A stretch of 64,000 nt of DNA from Crotalaria pallida. Lineage: Eukaryota; Streptophyta; Magnoliopsida; Fabales; Fabaceae. Each line of letters starts with the position of its first letter. The first letter of the stretch is position 1. Below are positions 9,624 through 21,416 of the stretch, one piece after another. The notes beneath the pieces were generated by a model. The model did not search any database, had not been told where the DNA came from, and was given only the letters and a program-made list of their open reading frames with translations. The stretch lies in contig CM075652.1 of assembly GCA_037953625.1 (NCBI GenBank), forward strand, positions 71,391,501 through 71,455,500, written 5' to 3'. The position numbers and the translations under genes were made by a program.

Positions 9624-11195
9624 TGTTGGAAACCAACAAGCGGGCTAAGCAATTACTAGAGGGGGGGTGAATAGTAATTTGAAGCACTAATACTGAATAT
9701 TACGAATGATAATTAAAGAATAGAGCTAAAACTGAATTTTCTGAAAACAGACTCGAAATACTCGAGTCTTTTGTGAAATACTCGAGTTTTTCAAGAAGAA
9801 CAACTCGAGTCTTTCAAAATATACTCGAGCTTTTCGTATCAGATGACAGGCAAACCAGAAACGAAAATTCAGCAATTCACCTCAAATCAATCCAATATAA
9901 AACAGAAACTTATCCAACAGAATAGCAAGCAATCTAAATAACTTTTAACACTTAAATACCACTTAGATTCCTTGAACTTGCTACCTAATTGAACAAATCC
10001 TATTTCTTTGAAATGCTTTAAGTTGTTTGAGCTAGAAAGTAAATTGAAAGCAATAAACCAACACTCAAGCAATTTTATCCTGGTTCACTCCAACAATGAG
10101 CTACATCCAGTCCTCCTAATCAACTTAGGAGTTTCTACTATAAATCAAATTGTTAGAAATTACAAGGATTACTTGAGATAGCCTCACTCAACCTAACCCT
10201 TCAAGAGTGTACCAAACTCTTCATTTCTACCCCAATTTGATTCCGGTGATGAAGAACTCTTCTAAAGCTTCCTTGAACTCCTTTCAAGAAACTCCACCGG
10301 GCTAGGAACCTCCTAGTCTTGTGCTTGAGAACCTCTCAAGACTCCAACACCCTAAGCCACTTAGGGTTTGCATGGGAACAATCCAAGACTTTGAATGATC
10401 AAGCTTTTTGTATGTGTATTACTAATCTCACAATGGATTAGCACAAATAAGCACAGCTCAATATAGAAATTGAGACCTTAACTCAACTTGGGAAGAGAAT
10501 AACTATATGAGTGTGAAGTTGAGTTTTTTTTGTGAATCAACACTTGAGAAGAAGAATTAATGAAAGCTTGTAATCAATATGCTCTTGTAGTCTTGTTTGT
10601 TCTTGTGCAAAAACAAAGAGAAATTTTACAATCAAGTTCTAAAAATGCTCTCTTGGGTTGAATGAGACTCAAGTGCCTTTTAATTGAGTTTTGAGTCTCT
10701 CCAACGTTCATTTTTGCTGACTGGGCTAAAATACTCGAGTCTTTTGGCCAATACTCGAGTCTTTTTGGCCACTAAAGAAGGATTTGGTGCACGAACAAGA
10801 CTGACGGTCATATTTGCTGATTTGGCATAAATACTCGAGTGTTTTTCAGAAAACTCGAGTACATACTCGAGTTTTTCTCAAAATATTCGAGTATTTTGAT
10901 CAGATATGACAAAAAATAATTTTCAATTTTATTTTTCTTCTCAAGTATCAATTTTTGTTAATCTCAAACTAATAAACATATTAATTATTTTATTCCTAGA
11001 TGAGACTAACTATATCTACCCACTCTCAACATAAATGAAAAATTACAATTACAAATCAATTGAGAATGAGTGAGCACTTGTCTTCTTTCTTGAATTCTTG
11101 TTGTTGTTGATATTGCAATAACTTCAAGGCTTGATTGTTAATTACTTTGTCATCATCAAAATCTAATCCACATAGATAGGAGCATTGAATTTACA
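9624..11195 (-). repeat. E2 3' LTR (1572 bp)
   Basis: It matches 18725-20347 almost throughout but lacks the 56-bp insert at 20175-20230. ACTCGAGT-type clusters lie at about 9759-9832 and 10727-10895. Confidence 0.95.
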
Positions 11196-11210
11196 ATCTC
11201 CCCCTTTTTG
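11196..11210 (-). other. E2 polypurine tract
   Basis: The minus strand reads AAAAAGGGGGAGAT directly before the 3' LTR, the form usual in SIRE-like elements. Confidence 0.85.
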
Positions 11211-11727
11211 GTGATGACAAAATAACTAACACTTGTGGAGCTTGATACCACTTGAAAATGCAACTCCCCCTTACTATAGGATCCTTTTCACCTATCTAAA
11301 AATTCAGCTTGTGCAAGAGGTTATGACATTTTAATTACAACAACAAGCTTATGGAATTTGAGTGACCAACAAATATCAGAGTAGATACCATACTCAGAAA
11401 ATTTAGATGCTACAACAAGATTCAAGACAAGTGTGATATCTCTCCCCCTTTTTGTCATGAGCCAAAAAGATGTAACAATTTAGAAAAAGATAAAGGGAGG
11501 AGAGGCACATAATTGGAAACCCCATAACCAAATATGCAATAAAACAGAGACAATATAAAATAAAGAGCTCCCCCTGAAGCTTGGCAATAACAACATAATA
11601 GATTTAAAAGTGCTAACACAAAGTGCAGTAAGAACAAAGAGTTTTAAACACCAAACTCCCAAAATACATAAAATTTAACAAAGACCAACATAATGAAAAA
11701 CTAAGATAAAATCCAAAAGCAACAACA
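11211..11727. other. E2 3' non-coding stretch
   Basis: No supported gene lies between the aORF stop and the PPT. Short hydrophobic minus-strand ORFs here are overlapping frames without family resemblance. Confidence 0.6.
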
Positions 11728-12980
11728 TCAAAACATAGATGGAGCAGGATCATCTGGAGGAGGATAGAATCGAGAGAAGGTCGCCATCATCTCATCAAAC
11801 CGTCGGTTCATCTGGTCTGAGTGCTGATCCAGGCGGGAATAGAGCATAGCAGACTGTGTAGCCATCCTAGTATCCAGACTCGCAAAGTCATCACGCTGGG
11901 TGTCAATAGCAGTCGCAAGAGAATCCACCCTCCCATCGAGAGTGTCCAGCCATGTGATGACATTATCCCTCCACCCCGAGTTATCAAACCCAAACTGAGA
12001 TCCAGTGAAATCATCAAAATTAATCTCGTCCTCAACTGGGTTTCCACCTTCAGCTTGCGAAAATGCTGCAGCTTCTTCTTCCAATTGTTGGGCATCCACC
12101 CCTTGTTGAGCTGCAACATTTTCAGCCCTTCTCAAATTGGCTATATCAGATTGGTACAGGTACTCTCCAGATGGTTCATGAAATTCCATGCCTTGATGAG
12201 TCAGAGTACCATTGTTTAGGCAATGCTGGTTAACATGAAGAGTCGTGGACTCTTCATTTGGTGGTATGGGTACTTGGAAGTTGAGCAAAAGTCGGGATAC
12301 ATGCATAGGATAAGGCAGGACTTAGGGTGCTTAGATCGGGCAGCATCTAGCATCCTATCCAAAAAGATGCAACACCAATTCAACTGTTCATTATTCAGAA
12401 TGGCACTTACAAGCCTAAGTTCATTGTTGGTTGGTTTCGCATAGTTTGGTGAAGTTTGGGGAACTAGTTGATGGCAAACAATATAGTGCAGGACCCTAGA
12501 TTGGACAGTCATCATAGATGCATGCTTAATCCCTCCGGTCCAGACACGACCGGGGAGCAAAAGACTTTGAAAAATTCCATCGGCATTTGCCCTAAGTGCG
12601 TTGTCCCCGTGTCGTGAAGGCCCGAAAGCATGATATATATCCTTAACTCTAATGCAGAATCTGACACCTTCAACCATGGATTCCATTACATTGTCGTTTA
12701 GCCTAAGGTTTGCATAAAAAGTTCTAACTAGTCTAGGGTAAATTGGACCATTAAATTCCAGAAAACGAATGAGTTTTTGATGCTTAAGATTGGAGACAAA
12801 GGAGAAACCCTTACTCTGGAGAAATTCACAATTTACCCAGGTAACAACACCAAACCCTCTTGTAGCAAAGCCCCCTAACCTGTCCAAGCACTCATCCTCT
12901 TGATAATACTCAGGGATGTCTTCATCGGATGATGATTCGGCGATCCTTACTCGCTTTCCTTTCCCAGAAGATGAAGCCAT
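11728..12980 (-). pseudogene. E2 extra ORF (aORF), plant-transposon-protein type
   Basis: Two overlapping minus-strand frames (12980-12216, 254 aa; 12306-11728, 192 aa) form one reading broken by an indel near 12310-12345. The first starts MASSSGKGKRVRIAESSSDE and includes LRLNDNVMESMVEGVRFCIR and RVLHYIVCHQLVPQ; this resembles the putative plant transposon protein domain found in accessory retroelement ORFs. The second part is acidic, then helical with heptad-like spacing (LDTLDGRVDSLATAIDTQ). Neither signal peptide nor membrane segment is visible, so an envelope role has no support. E4 carries a related ORF. Confidence 0.75.
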
Positions 12981-13804
12981 TGAAGAAATTTTTGAGAAAT
13001 TTGAAGAGTTTGGAAGTTAGGGTTTGAAAAGGGGGTAAAGAATTTGAAGATGAAATTGGTTGAAATTTGTTGAAATAAGAGATGAAAAGTGTTTAGGGGA
13101 TGTTAAGCTAATGAGTTTTGGCAAAAATTTGAGAAAAATCAGAGTTTTGAGGAGAAAAGCAGGTGAAAACCGAGAGAGAAGAGAGACAAGTTCGAAGAAA
13201 CTCGAGTGTTAGGGGCTGCAGATATATATAAACGCTGCAAAATACTCGAGTATATTCAAAAATACTCGAGTTGTTCTTGACGAACGACTCGAGTCTTGGA
13301 CAATATACTCGAGTCTTTTGAGACTCAACCCAGGTCTGCCCAGATACTCGAGTAAAAACGCAACGACTCGAGTTTGGTCAGAAAACCAAATTTCAGGAAA
13401 ATGAAAAAGACTCGAGTTTTTGGAAAATACTCGAGTTTGGTCGGAAAGTCCAAAATTTGGGGTTTTCGAAAGACTCGAGTGTTTTTGAAAACACTCGAGT
13501 GTTTTTGTCAGACCCTTAATATAAACTTTTTCAATTTAAAACCGAATTAATTTTGAATTAATATACTCGAGTCTTTTGAAAAGAACTCGAGTATTTTTGA
13601 CAGAACGGAAATTTGAACAAAGTTTTAAATGAACAAACACAAATCAAACACAATAGGCTTCATTACCAACTTGGAATTCAGTAAGAATCATGCACAATTA
13701 ATATACCATATGTAAAATATCATCAAGGACAATTGTAACTAGGAATCAAGAACACATTATAGTAAGATCAATATGGTGATTTTCCAATATGACACACAAT
13801 GCAA
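12981..13804. promoter_or_regulatory. E2 pol-aORF gap with ACTCGAGT array
   Basis: This 824-bp gap has 13 exact copies of the 8-bp palindrome ACTCGAGT between 13200 and 13593, at irregular spacing and with variable flanks. It ends 220 bp upstream of the aORF ATG. The same palindrome clusters in the E2 LTRs. An internal promoter or enhancer for the aORF is inferred, not shown. Confidence 0.6.
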
Positions 13805-14857
13805 TTAGCCTATATTAGTTTCATCTAAAATACCAAGTTCTCTCCTTATATGATAAAAAGTGTCCCTTGGTAGAGGTTTAGTAAAAATGTCGGCTAATTG
13901 ATTTGTGGTGCTAACAAATTCAATTGTACAATCACCTTTTTGTACATGATCTCTCAAAAAGTGATGTCTTATTTCAATGTGTTTGGTTCTTGAGTGATAC
14001 ACCGGATTCTTAGTCAAATTGATTGCACTCGTGTTATCGCATCTAATAGGAATATTTTCAAGTTTCAAACCAAAATCCGATAATTGTTGTTTCATCCATA
14101 ATAGTTGAGCACAACAACTACCGGCTGCGATATATTCCGCTTCGGCGGTAGAAAGAGCAACACAGGCTTGCTTTTTAGAAAACCAAGACACCAATGAACT
14201 TCCCAAGAAATGGCAAGTACCACTGGTGCTTTTGCGATCAAGCTTGCATCCCGCGAAGCCCGAATCCGAGTAACCAACTAAACTAAGATTGGCATCAGCA
14301 GGATACCATAAACCAGTGTTAATTGTTCCTTTTAGATACTTAAATATATGTTTAGCTGCGGATAGGTGAGATTCTTTAGGATTAGCTTGAAATCGAGCAC
14401 AAATGCATACACTAAACATAATATCCGGTCTAGATGCAGTGAGATATATGAGACTACCTATCATTCCCCTATACTTACTAACATCAACCAGGGTACCTTG
14501 TTCATCCTTGTCTAGGTAGCATGATGTGCTCATTGGAGTGTAGGCTTCTTTGCACTTGTCCAATCCGAACTTTTCAAGGAGCTCTTTGCAATATTTTCCT
14601 TGATGTACAAATGTCCCCTCCTTGACTTGCTTTATTTGTAGGCCTAGGAAGAACTTGAGCTCTCCCATCATTGACATTTCAAATTCCTTTTTCATCAAAT
14701 TTGAAAACTTTCTACAAAGAGACACGTTAGTAGCACCGAATATGATATCATCAACATAGATTTGTACTAACAATATGTCATCTTTGGTTTTATAAATGAA
14801 TAGTGTATTATCAACCTTCCCCCTTTGAAACTTGTTTTCTAATAAAAAGGAACTCAA
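13805..14857 (-). pseudogene. pol: E2 pol, RT C-terminal half and RNase H
   Basis: The frame starts at TTG just after a TGA stop (14858-14860) in the RT motif read AWHD-stop-LSS; the usual codon there is CGA, so CpG deamination is likely. RT has YVDD at residues 34-37. RNase H has SDSGFAGC, LSTAEAEYIAAG and CDNTSAI and ends with LADIFTKPLP, which is complete for copia. It is not an independent protein. Confidence 0.88.
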
Positions 14858-15689
14858 TCAATCATGCCAAGCTCTAGGAGCTTGTTTCAATCCATAGAGT
14901 GCCTTTTTCAATTTATAAACATGGTTCGGAAATTCACTATTTTCAAAACCGGGGGGTTGTTTGACATACACTTCTTCATTTATAAACCCATTCAAGAAAG
15001 CACTTTTAACATCCATTTGATATAATGTGAATTTCATGATTGATGCAAAATCAAGTAAAATTCGGATAGCTTCAAGACGTGCAACCGGAGCAAAGGTCTC
15101 ATCATAATCGATACCTTCCTCTTGGTTGTACCCTTGAGCTACTAGTCTAGCTTTGTTTCTTATAATTAACCCGGATTCATCAAGTTTGTTTCTATAAATC
15201 CATTTAGTGCCAATTATGGTATGATAATTGGGTTTAGGGACTAGATCCCAAACTTCATTTCATTCAAATTGGTTCAATTCTTCTTGCATAGCAAGAACCC
15301 AATGTTCATTCTAAATGGCCTTTTTAATTGAATTAGGTTCAATTTGAGAAAAAAAAGAGACATAGTTTCAAATGTTTTGAATAGACCTACGAGTTAGTAC
15401 TTCCTTTGACAAATCTCCTATGACATTGTCTATAGGATGAGCCTTGACCGATTTCCAAGCTGGAGGAAGTTCTTGTTTGACTTCACCTTCATCACTCTTA
15501 GATTTCTCTCTCTCTTTTTCTTCATTTGAAAAATCAATGCCATCTTCACTAGCATCACATAAAACACTATCTTCTTTCGAAGACTCATTAAAAACAACAT
15601 GAATTGATTCCTCAATTGTTAAAGTTCTTTTGTTGAAAATTCTATAAGCTTTACTATGAGAAGAATAGCCTAAAAATATGCCTTCATCG
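14858..15689 (-). pseudogene. pol: E2 pol, degraded RT N-terminal half
   Basis: Reading the minus strand across frames gives copia RT segments (PNHVYKLKKALYGLKQAPRAW; NEHWVLAMQEELNQFE) interrupted by stops. A one-base loss near 15689 shifts the frame after FDSKS, where GKFDAKSDEGIFLGYSS-like sequence is expected. Another stop precedes NEHW. Confidence 0.75.
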
Positions 15690-16863
15690 ATTTGGAATCA
15701 AACTTGCCTAGGTTTTCTTTTCCATTATTTAAAACAAAATCTTTGCATCCGAAGACATGAAAATGAGATATATTTGGCTTTCTTCCCTTGTAAAGTTCAT
15801 AGGGGGTTTTATCCAAAGAGGCCCTTATCAAAATGCGATTTAAAACATAACAAGCCGTATTAACGGCATCGGCCCAAAAATATTGAGGTACTTGAGAATC
15901 ATTTAACATGGTTCTAGCAAGTTCCTCTAGCACCCTATTTTTCCGCTCTACCACTCCATTTTGTTCCGGAGTTCTTGGTGCGGAGAATTGGTGCTCAATA
16001 CCATTTTTAGCACAAAATCTATCAAATTTGTGGTTTTCAAATTCACCACCATGATCGGTACGAATAATAATTACTTTTTGATTTACTTGGTTTTGCAATA
16101 ATTTGACATGATGTTTAAAAGATTTGTAGGTCTCACTCTTAGTAGTTAAAAATAGAGTCCAAGTAAACCTAGAGAAGTCATCAACAATCACCAATGCATA
16201 ATAGTTGCCACCAAAGCTTTTTACTTGTGATGGTCCAAACAAGTCCATATGAAGCATTTCTAATGGCCTTGATGTGGACATCACCATTTTTGATCCAAAG
16301 GTGTTTTTAGTTTGTTTACATTTCTTGCAAGGAGAACAAACACCTTCAATAGAAAAATTTAGCTTTGGTAAACCAACTACTAGATCTTTAGATTGTATTT
16401 TCTTCAATTGGTTTACATTTATATGAGCGGTTCTACGATGCCGTAACCAAGTGTCACTTTCTTTGCTCACTAAACAAGTAGAGACCAAAGAAGTGACTTT
16501 GTTCAAATCAATTAAGTAAGTATTATTTGACCTTCTACCAACAAATTTGATTGATTCATCTTTGTCACTTTTAATGAGGCAATGGGTAGAGGTAAATAAT
16601 ACATAATTACCAATATCACATAATTGGCTTATGCTCAAGAGATTATGTTCTAATCCTTGAACATAAAGCACATTATCAATAATCAAGTTTGAAGAGTTTT
16701 CGATTTTACCAATACCAACGATTTTGCCTTTGTTGTTGTCCCCATAAGTGACATAACCCTTTTCCTTTGGAGTAAGCTCAATGAAATGCCGCTTATCTCC
16801 CGTCATGTGCCTTGAACATCCATTGTCTAGATACCACAATTCTTTTCCCATTCGAAGGCACAC
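15670..16863 (-). pseudogene. pol: E2 pol, protease and integrase part
   Basis: The 397-residue frame starts at a GTG just after a TAG and has no ATG of its own. The protease site reads WYLDNGCSRHMTG, with DNG where DSG is usual. A gag-pre-integrase zinc motif (RHRRTAHIN and CSPCKKC) follows. Integrase has D207 (DLFGP), D270 (TDHGGEFEN) and E306 (VERKNR). The frame ends early at a one-base deletion before the RT. Confidence 0.88.
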
Positions 16864-16876
16864 CTACAAGATAAAA

Positions 16877-18664
16877 TCACTTGTTCATTTTGGGTATCCA
16901 AACAATGTTGGGTCCCTTAGGGTTAATGTTGGGACTTTCTCCCTTCTTAATCCACATATAAGTGCCCTTTTTCATTTCAAACTTCTTAATATGGCACTCA
17001 ATGTTGATATGTCCAACTTTTCCACAATAAGTACAAGTTGGTTTCTTTGATAAATTTTTCTTAGAAAATGACCCAACCACCTTGTACTTTTTGTCCTTTT
17101 TATGAACATATCCTAAACCGGTTTTGTTATGATTATGTCTTTGAGAGTTCAACAACCGGTTGAGGTTTCTATCACTATGTGAGATTGTGAGTTTGTTTTT
17201 CAACTCTTTCACTTCTTTTTCAAGTTCATCACATCTCTCACATGGAGTGATAGTCTCCTCATGATTTGCACAATCACTTTGATGACTAGAATTAATAAGT
17301 TCTAAGGATTCATTTTGAAATTTCAACTCATTTATAGATTTTTGCAATTCATCAATTTCTTGTTGAAACTCCAAAATTTTCTTTCCTTTTTCCTTATTAA
17401 TTTTAGCAAGCCTTCTAAATTGAATTAACATTTCATTGTAGGCTTCTTGCAAATCATCATAAGAGATGGAGTTTGAAGAGGAACAAGAAGAGCTAGAGGT
17501 TACCTCATCATCACTTTCACTCATGTCATGTTTAGCTCTTGATGAGGACTCATTGTTGTTCTTGGCCATGAGACAAAGGTTTGCATTTTCATCACCGGAA
17601 CTACTTGAAGATGTTTCATTGCTCTTCTCTGGTGCATCCCAAACAATGTATGCACGCTTCCCTTTGGTCTCTTGGGTCTTCTTGTCATTCTTCTTCAAGA
17701 ATGTGGCACATTCCATTCTAATGTGACCGACCCCACCACATTCATGACACTTAACTCCATCATTGGAACTCTTTTCTCTTTGTTTGGAGTCTTTGGTTCT
17801 CTTCATCTTTGATGGGAAGCCACCTTTCTTACCCTTGAAGAATTTGTTGAATCTTTTGACAAACATCCCAAATTCTTCTTGATTGGGTTCACTATCGGTA
17901 TCCTCACTTGTAGAGCATTCTTCAACTTCTTTTGTGACTTTGGTTGAAGCTTTGATAGAAATGCCCTTTTTCTTCTTGTCGGATTCCTCATGAGTGTTGA
18001 GTCTTGATAGTTCCATTTCATGTTCTTGGAGTTTGCCGAACAAAGTAGCCAACTCCATCTTGTCTAAGTCCTTGGATTCTACGATGGCCGTTACTTTGGG
18101 TTGCCATCTCCTATCAAGACATCTCAACACTTTGTTAGTAGTTTCACCATCATGAAATGTTTTTCCTAAAGCAATCAAATGATTAATTATGTGAGTGAAT
18201 CTCTTTTGCAAGTCATTGATGGACTCATTTGGAAGCATGCGAAATAATTCATATTCATGAGTTAAAGTATTTAATCTTGCACGCCTTACTTCGCTTGTTC
18301 CCTCATGAGTAACTTGCAAAATATCCCACATTTCCTTAGAAGATTTACATTGAGAAACCCGGAAAAATTCATCATGAGACAAAGCGGAAGTGATGATGTT
18401 TTTGCCTTTTAAATCATATGAAACTCTTTTCTTATCATCATCACTCCAACTAGCTCTTGGAATGATTACGGTTTCATCATTTATCACTCTCATGGGAATG
18501 TGAGGTCCATTCTCAATAGCATCCCAAATATCCATATCAATGGCTTCTATGAAAATTTTCATTTTGACTTTCCAATAAGCATACCCTTCACCATTGAATA
18601 GTGGAGGGCGGTTTATTGAAGAGCCTTCTCCTCCAAAGGGATTGCTTGAGCCCATAGTTTCCAA
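16877..18664 (-). CDS. gag: E2 gag (595 aa), intact frame
   Basis: The N-terminus METMGSSNPF...PPLFNGEGYAYWKVKM is the copia DUF4219/UBN2 type gag. A coiled-coil-like Lys/Glu-rich stretch lies near 400-490. Zinc knuckles are CHECGGVGHIRMEC (306-319) and CTYCGKVGHINIEC (544-557). The C-terminus GPNIVWIPK is typical just before the copia protease. The stop TGA and a frame change separate it from pol. It is the only undamaged long frame of E2. Confidence 0.93.
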   Translation of the reverse strand: METMGSSNPFGGEGSSINRPPLFNGEGYAYWKVKMKIFIEAIDMDIWDAIENGPHIPMRVINDETVIIPRASWSDDDKKRVSYDLKGKNIITSALSHDEFFRVSQCKSSKEMWDILQVTHEGTSEVRRARLNTLTHEYELFRMLPNESINDLQKRFTHIINHLIALGKTFHDGETTNKVLRCLDRRWQPKVTAIVESKDLDKMELATLFGKLQEHEMELSRLNTHEESDKKKKGISIKASTKVTKEVEECSTSEDTDSEPNQEEFGMFVKRFNKFFKGKKGGFPSKMKRTKDSKQREKSSNDGVKCHECGGVGHIRMECATFLKKNDKKTQETKGKRAYIVWDAPEKSNETSSSSSGDENANLCLMAKNNNESSSRAKHDMSESDDEVTSSSSCSSSNSISYDDLQEAYNEMLIQFRRLAKINKEKGKKILEFQQEIDELQKSINELKFQNESLELINSSHQSDCANHEETITPCERCDELEKEVKELKNKLTISHSDRNLNRLLNSQRHNHNKTGLGYVHKKDKKYKVVGSFSKKNLSKKPTCTYCGKVGHINIECHIKKFEMKKGTYMWIKKGESPNINPKGPNIVWIPKMNK

Positions 18665-18710
18665 ATAGGATCTTTTTCGAAAAAGTTGTTACACTCGATC
18701 TTTCGACCGA

Positions 18711-18722
18711 GCTCTGATACCA
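18711..18722 (-). other. E2 primer binding site
   Basis: The minus strand reads TGGTATCAGAGC two bases inside the 5' LTR. Confidence 0.92.
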
Positions 18723-18724
18723 CT

Positions 18725-20347
18725 TGTTGGAAACCAACAAGCGGGCTAAGCAATTACTAGAGGGGGGTGAATAGTAATTTGAAGCACTAATACCAAATAT
18801 TTCGAATGATAATTAAAGAATAGAGCTAAAACTGAATTTTCTGAAAACAGACTCGAAATACTCGAGTCTTTTGTGAAATACTCGAGTTTTTCAAGAACAA
18901 CTCGAGTCTTTCAAAATATACTCGAGTTTTTCGTATCAGATGACAGGCAAACCAGAAACGAAAATTCAGCAATTCACCTCAAATCAATCCAATATAAAAC
19001 AGAAACTTATCCAACAGAATAGCAAGCAATCTAAATAACTTTTAACACTTAAATAACACTTAGATTCCTTGAACTTGCTACCTAATTGAACAAATCCTAT
19101 TTCTTTGAAATGCTTTAAGTTGTTTGAGCTAGAAAGTAAATTGAAAGCAATAAACCAACACTCAAGCAATTTTATCCTGGTTCACTCCAACAATGAGCTA
19201 CATCCAGTCCTCCTAATCAACTTAGGAGTTTCTACTATAAATCAAATTGTTAGAAATTACAAGGATTACTTGAGATAGCCTCACTCAACCTAACCCTTCA
19301 AGAGTGTACCAAACTCTTGATTTCTACCCCAATTTGATTCCAGTGATGAAGAACTCTTCTAAAGCTTCCTTGAACTCCTTTCAAGAAACTCCACCGGGCT
19401 AGGAACCTCCTAGTCTTATGCTTGAGAACCTCTCAAGACTCCAACACCCTAAGCCACTTAGGGTTTGCTTGGGAACAATCCAAGACTTTGAATGATCAAG
19501 CTTTTTGTATGTGTATTACTAATCTCACAATGGATTAGCACAAATAAGCATAGCTCAATATAGAAATTGAGACCTAAACTCAACTTGGGAAGAGAATAAC
19601 TATATGAGTGTGAAGTTGAGTTTTTTTGTGAATCAACACTTGAGAAGAAGAATTAATGAAAGCTTGTAATCAATATGCTCTTGTAGTCTTGTTTGTTCTT
19701 GTGCAAAAACAAAGAGAAATTTTACAATCAAGTTCTGAAAATGCTTTCTTGGGTTGAATGAGACTCAAGTGCCTTTTAATTGAGTTTTGAGTCTCTCCAA
19801 CGTTCATTTTTGCTGACTGGGCTAAAATACTCGAGTCTTTTGGCCAATACTCGAGTCTTTTTGGCCACTAAAGAAGGATTTGGTGCACGAACAAGACTAA
19901 CGGTCATATTTGCTGATCTGGCATAAATACTCGAGTGTTTTTTAGAAAACTCGAGTACATACTCGAGTTTATCTCAAAATACTCGAGTATTTTGATCAGA
20001 TCTGACAAAAAATAATTTTCAATTTTATTTTTCTTCTCAAGTATCAATTTTGGTTAATCTCAAACTAATAAACATATTAATTATTTTATTTCTAGATGAG
20101 ACTAACTATATCTACCCACTCTCAACATAAATGAAAAATTACAATTACAAATCAATTGAGAATGAGTGAGCACTCATCTTGGGGTGGGCTTACTACTTAG
20201 ATGCTTTCAGCAGTTATCCCGCTCCGCACTTGTCTTCTTTCTTGAATTCTTGTTGTTGTTGATATTGCAATAACTTCAAGGCTTGATTGTTAATTACTTT
20301 GTCATCATCAAAATCTAATCCACATAGATAGGAGCATTGAATTTACA
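18725..20347 (-). repeat. E2 5' LTR (1623 bp)
   Basis: Four ACTCGAGT-type copies lie at 18858-18930 and six at 19827-19990; the latter cluster is 357-521 bp from the LTR 5' end. It contains a plastid rRNA insert absent from the partner LTR. Confidence 0.95.
20175..20230 (-). other. Plastid 23S rRNA fragment inserted in E2 LTR
   Basis: These 56 bp are absent from the partner LTR. Their complement contains CTGAAAGCATCTAAGTAGTA and CCCACCCCAAGATGAG, known from the 3' part of plastid 23S rRNA. The LTR repeats GCACT at both junctions. It is a non-functional filler. Confidence 0.88.
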
Positions 20348-21416
20348 TAATCGATTAACTATTCTTGGTGTAATCGATTACATGGTTTTCAAATGAATTT
20401 AAGAATTTCTATTTTTGAAGGAATAATCGATTACCTTCAGAAAGTAATCGATTACTTCAAGTTTTATTGAAAAACGTGTCAGAATCATTTTGATTATTTC
20501 CTGATTTGTTTTTATATAAAAGATTCTGATTTATTTTATAAAATTCGAAAATGATTTTAAATTTGAATTATTTCCTTTTTGGTTTTAAGAATCAAATCTT
20601 TATTTTATTTCGTAAATCATTTTGATTTAGTTTTGATTTTAAAACTTATTTCAAATCTTATTTTATTTTGTTTTGATTTTGTTTTACTTATTCTAAATCT
20701 TTTTGATTCTAAAATGTTTTTCTATTTTAAAAAGAAATTCACTCCAACATTCAGTTGATCACTTTTTCCAAATCATTCATTCATTCTTTCTGATCATACA
20801 CGTTTCTCTCTTCTTCTTCTTCTCATATCTTCTGGTTTTCACGTTCATACTTTTTGAAGAACAAAAACCTTGTTGGCTTAGTATCTCCTAGAGAAAGCAC
20901 TTCATTATCATAAGAGTTTATTGTAGAATCTGTGTTTTGAGAACACGATATACTTGTTGTAATCACTCACATCAATTGTTCTAAACCTTAGTGGTAGGGA
21001 GAGAATCTCGTAGTTGAACGTTGTGACGTTCGTAGGGTGAGAAACCCTGCTGTGTGATTGAGGCCCCTAGCGAACGGAGGTTCCTAGTAGTGTGCGGGGG
21101 GTGCTCTTGGTTGTAATAGGGTGCGACTCTATTGCGGGTCGCTTGGGGACTGGACTAGGCCTTTCGGTGGGAAGGCTGAACGAGTATAAAATTCACCGGT
21201 GCAAGCTTTTCTATCCCTATCTCTTTATATTTCTGCATATTTCAATTTTTACATTTCCGCGCTACTCAAATTATTTTATCTATCGTTTTCGCGATCCGTT
21301 TCAAACGCTTAATCTCTCCGTCTCAAAACAATTTTTTTTAATTTGTAAAGGTTTTTACAATACATTAATAAAACTCGATTCACCCCCCTCTCGAGATTTT
21401 GAGGCCAAAACCAACA
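20348..21416 (+). repeat. E7 copia LTR, 3' segment
   Basis: It begins with the target-site copy TAATC and completes the interrupted TAATCGATTA array (to 20455). The part from about 20930 to 21416, with GACGTTCGTAGGGTGAG and CGGGTCGCTTGGGGACTGGA, is the reverse complement of matching parts of the E4 LTRs. It ends CCAACA. No PBS follows, so this is a 3' LTR or solo LTR. Confidence 0.82.

Larger units (their letters stand above)
9624..20347 (-). mobile_element. E2: SIRE-like Ty1/copia retrotransposon, defective
   Basis: LTRs are 9624-11195 and 18725-20347, ending TG...CA. The 5-bp duplication TAATC lies at 9619-9623 and 20348-20352. The minus strand reads PBS, gag, pol (protease, integrase, RT, RNase H), a gap with an ACTCGAGT array, an extra ORF, then PPT. 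Order of integrase before RT defines copia; the extra 3' ORF and GGGGGAGAT tract fit the SIRE/Maximus lineage. Pol and the extra ORF are broken by frameshifts and stops, while the LTRs remain similar, which suggests it may have been moved in trans. Confidence 0.93.

Noticed and set aside
11728..12980. aORF of E2 (and of E4) as a retroviral envelope gene
   Set aside because: It has the envelope position but no signal peptide, transmembrane segment or cleavage site; the sequence resembles the plant transposon protein domain.
20175..20230. rRNA fragment as bacterial contamination or a functional rRNA gene
   Set aside because: Only 56 bp, flanked on both sides by uninterrupted LTR sequence with shared microhomology.
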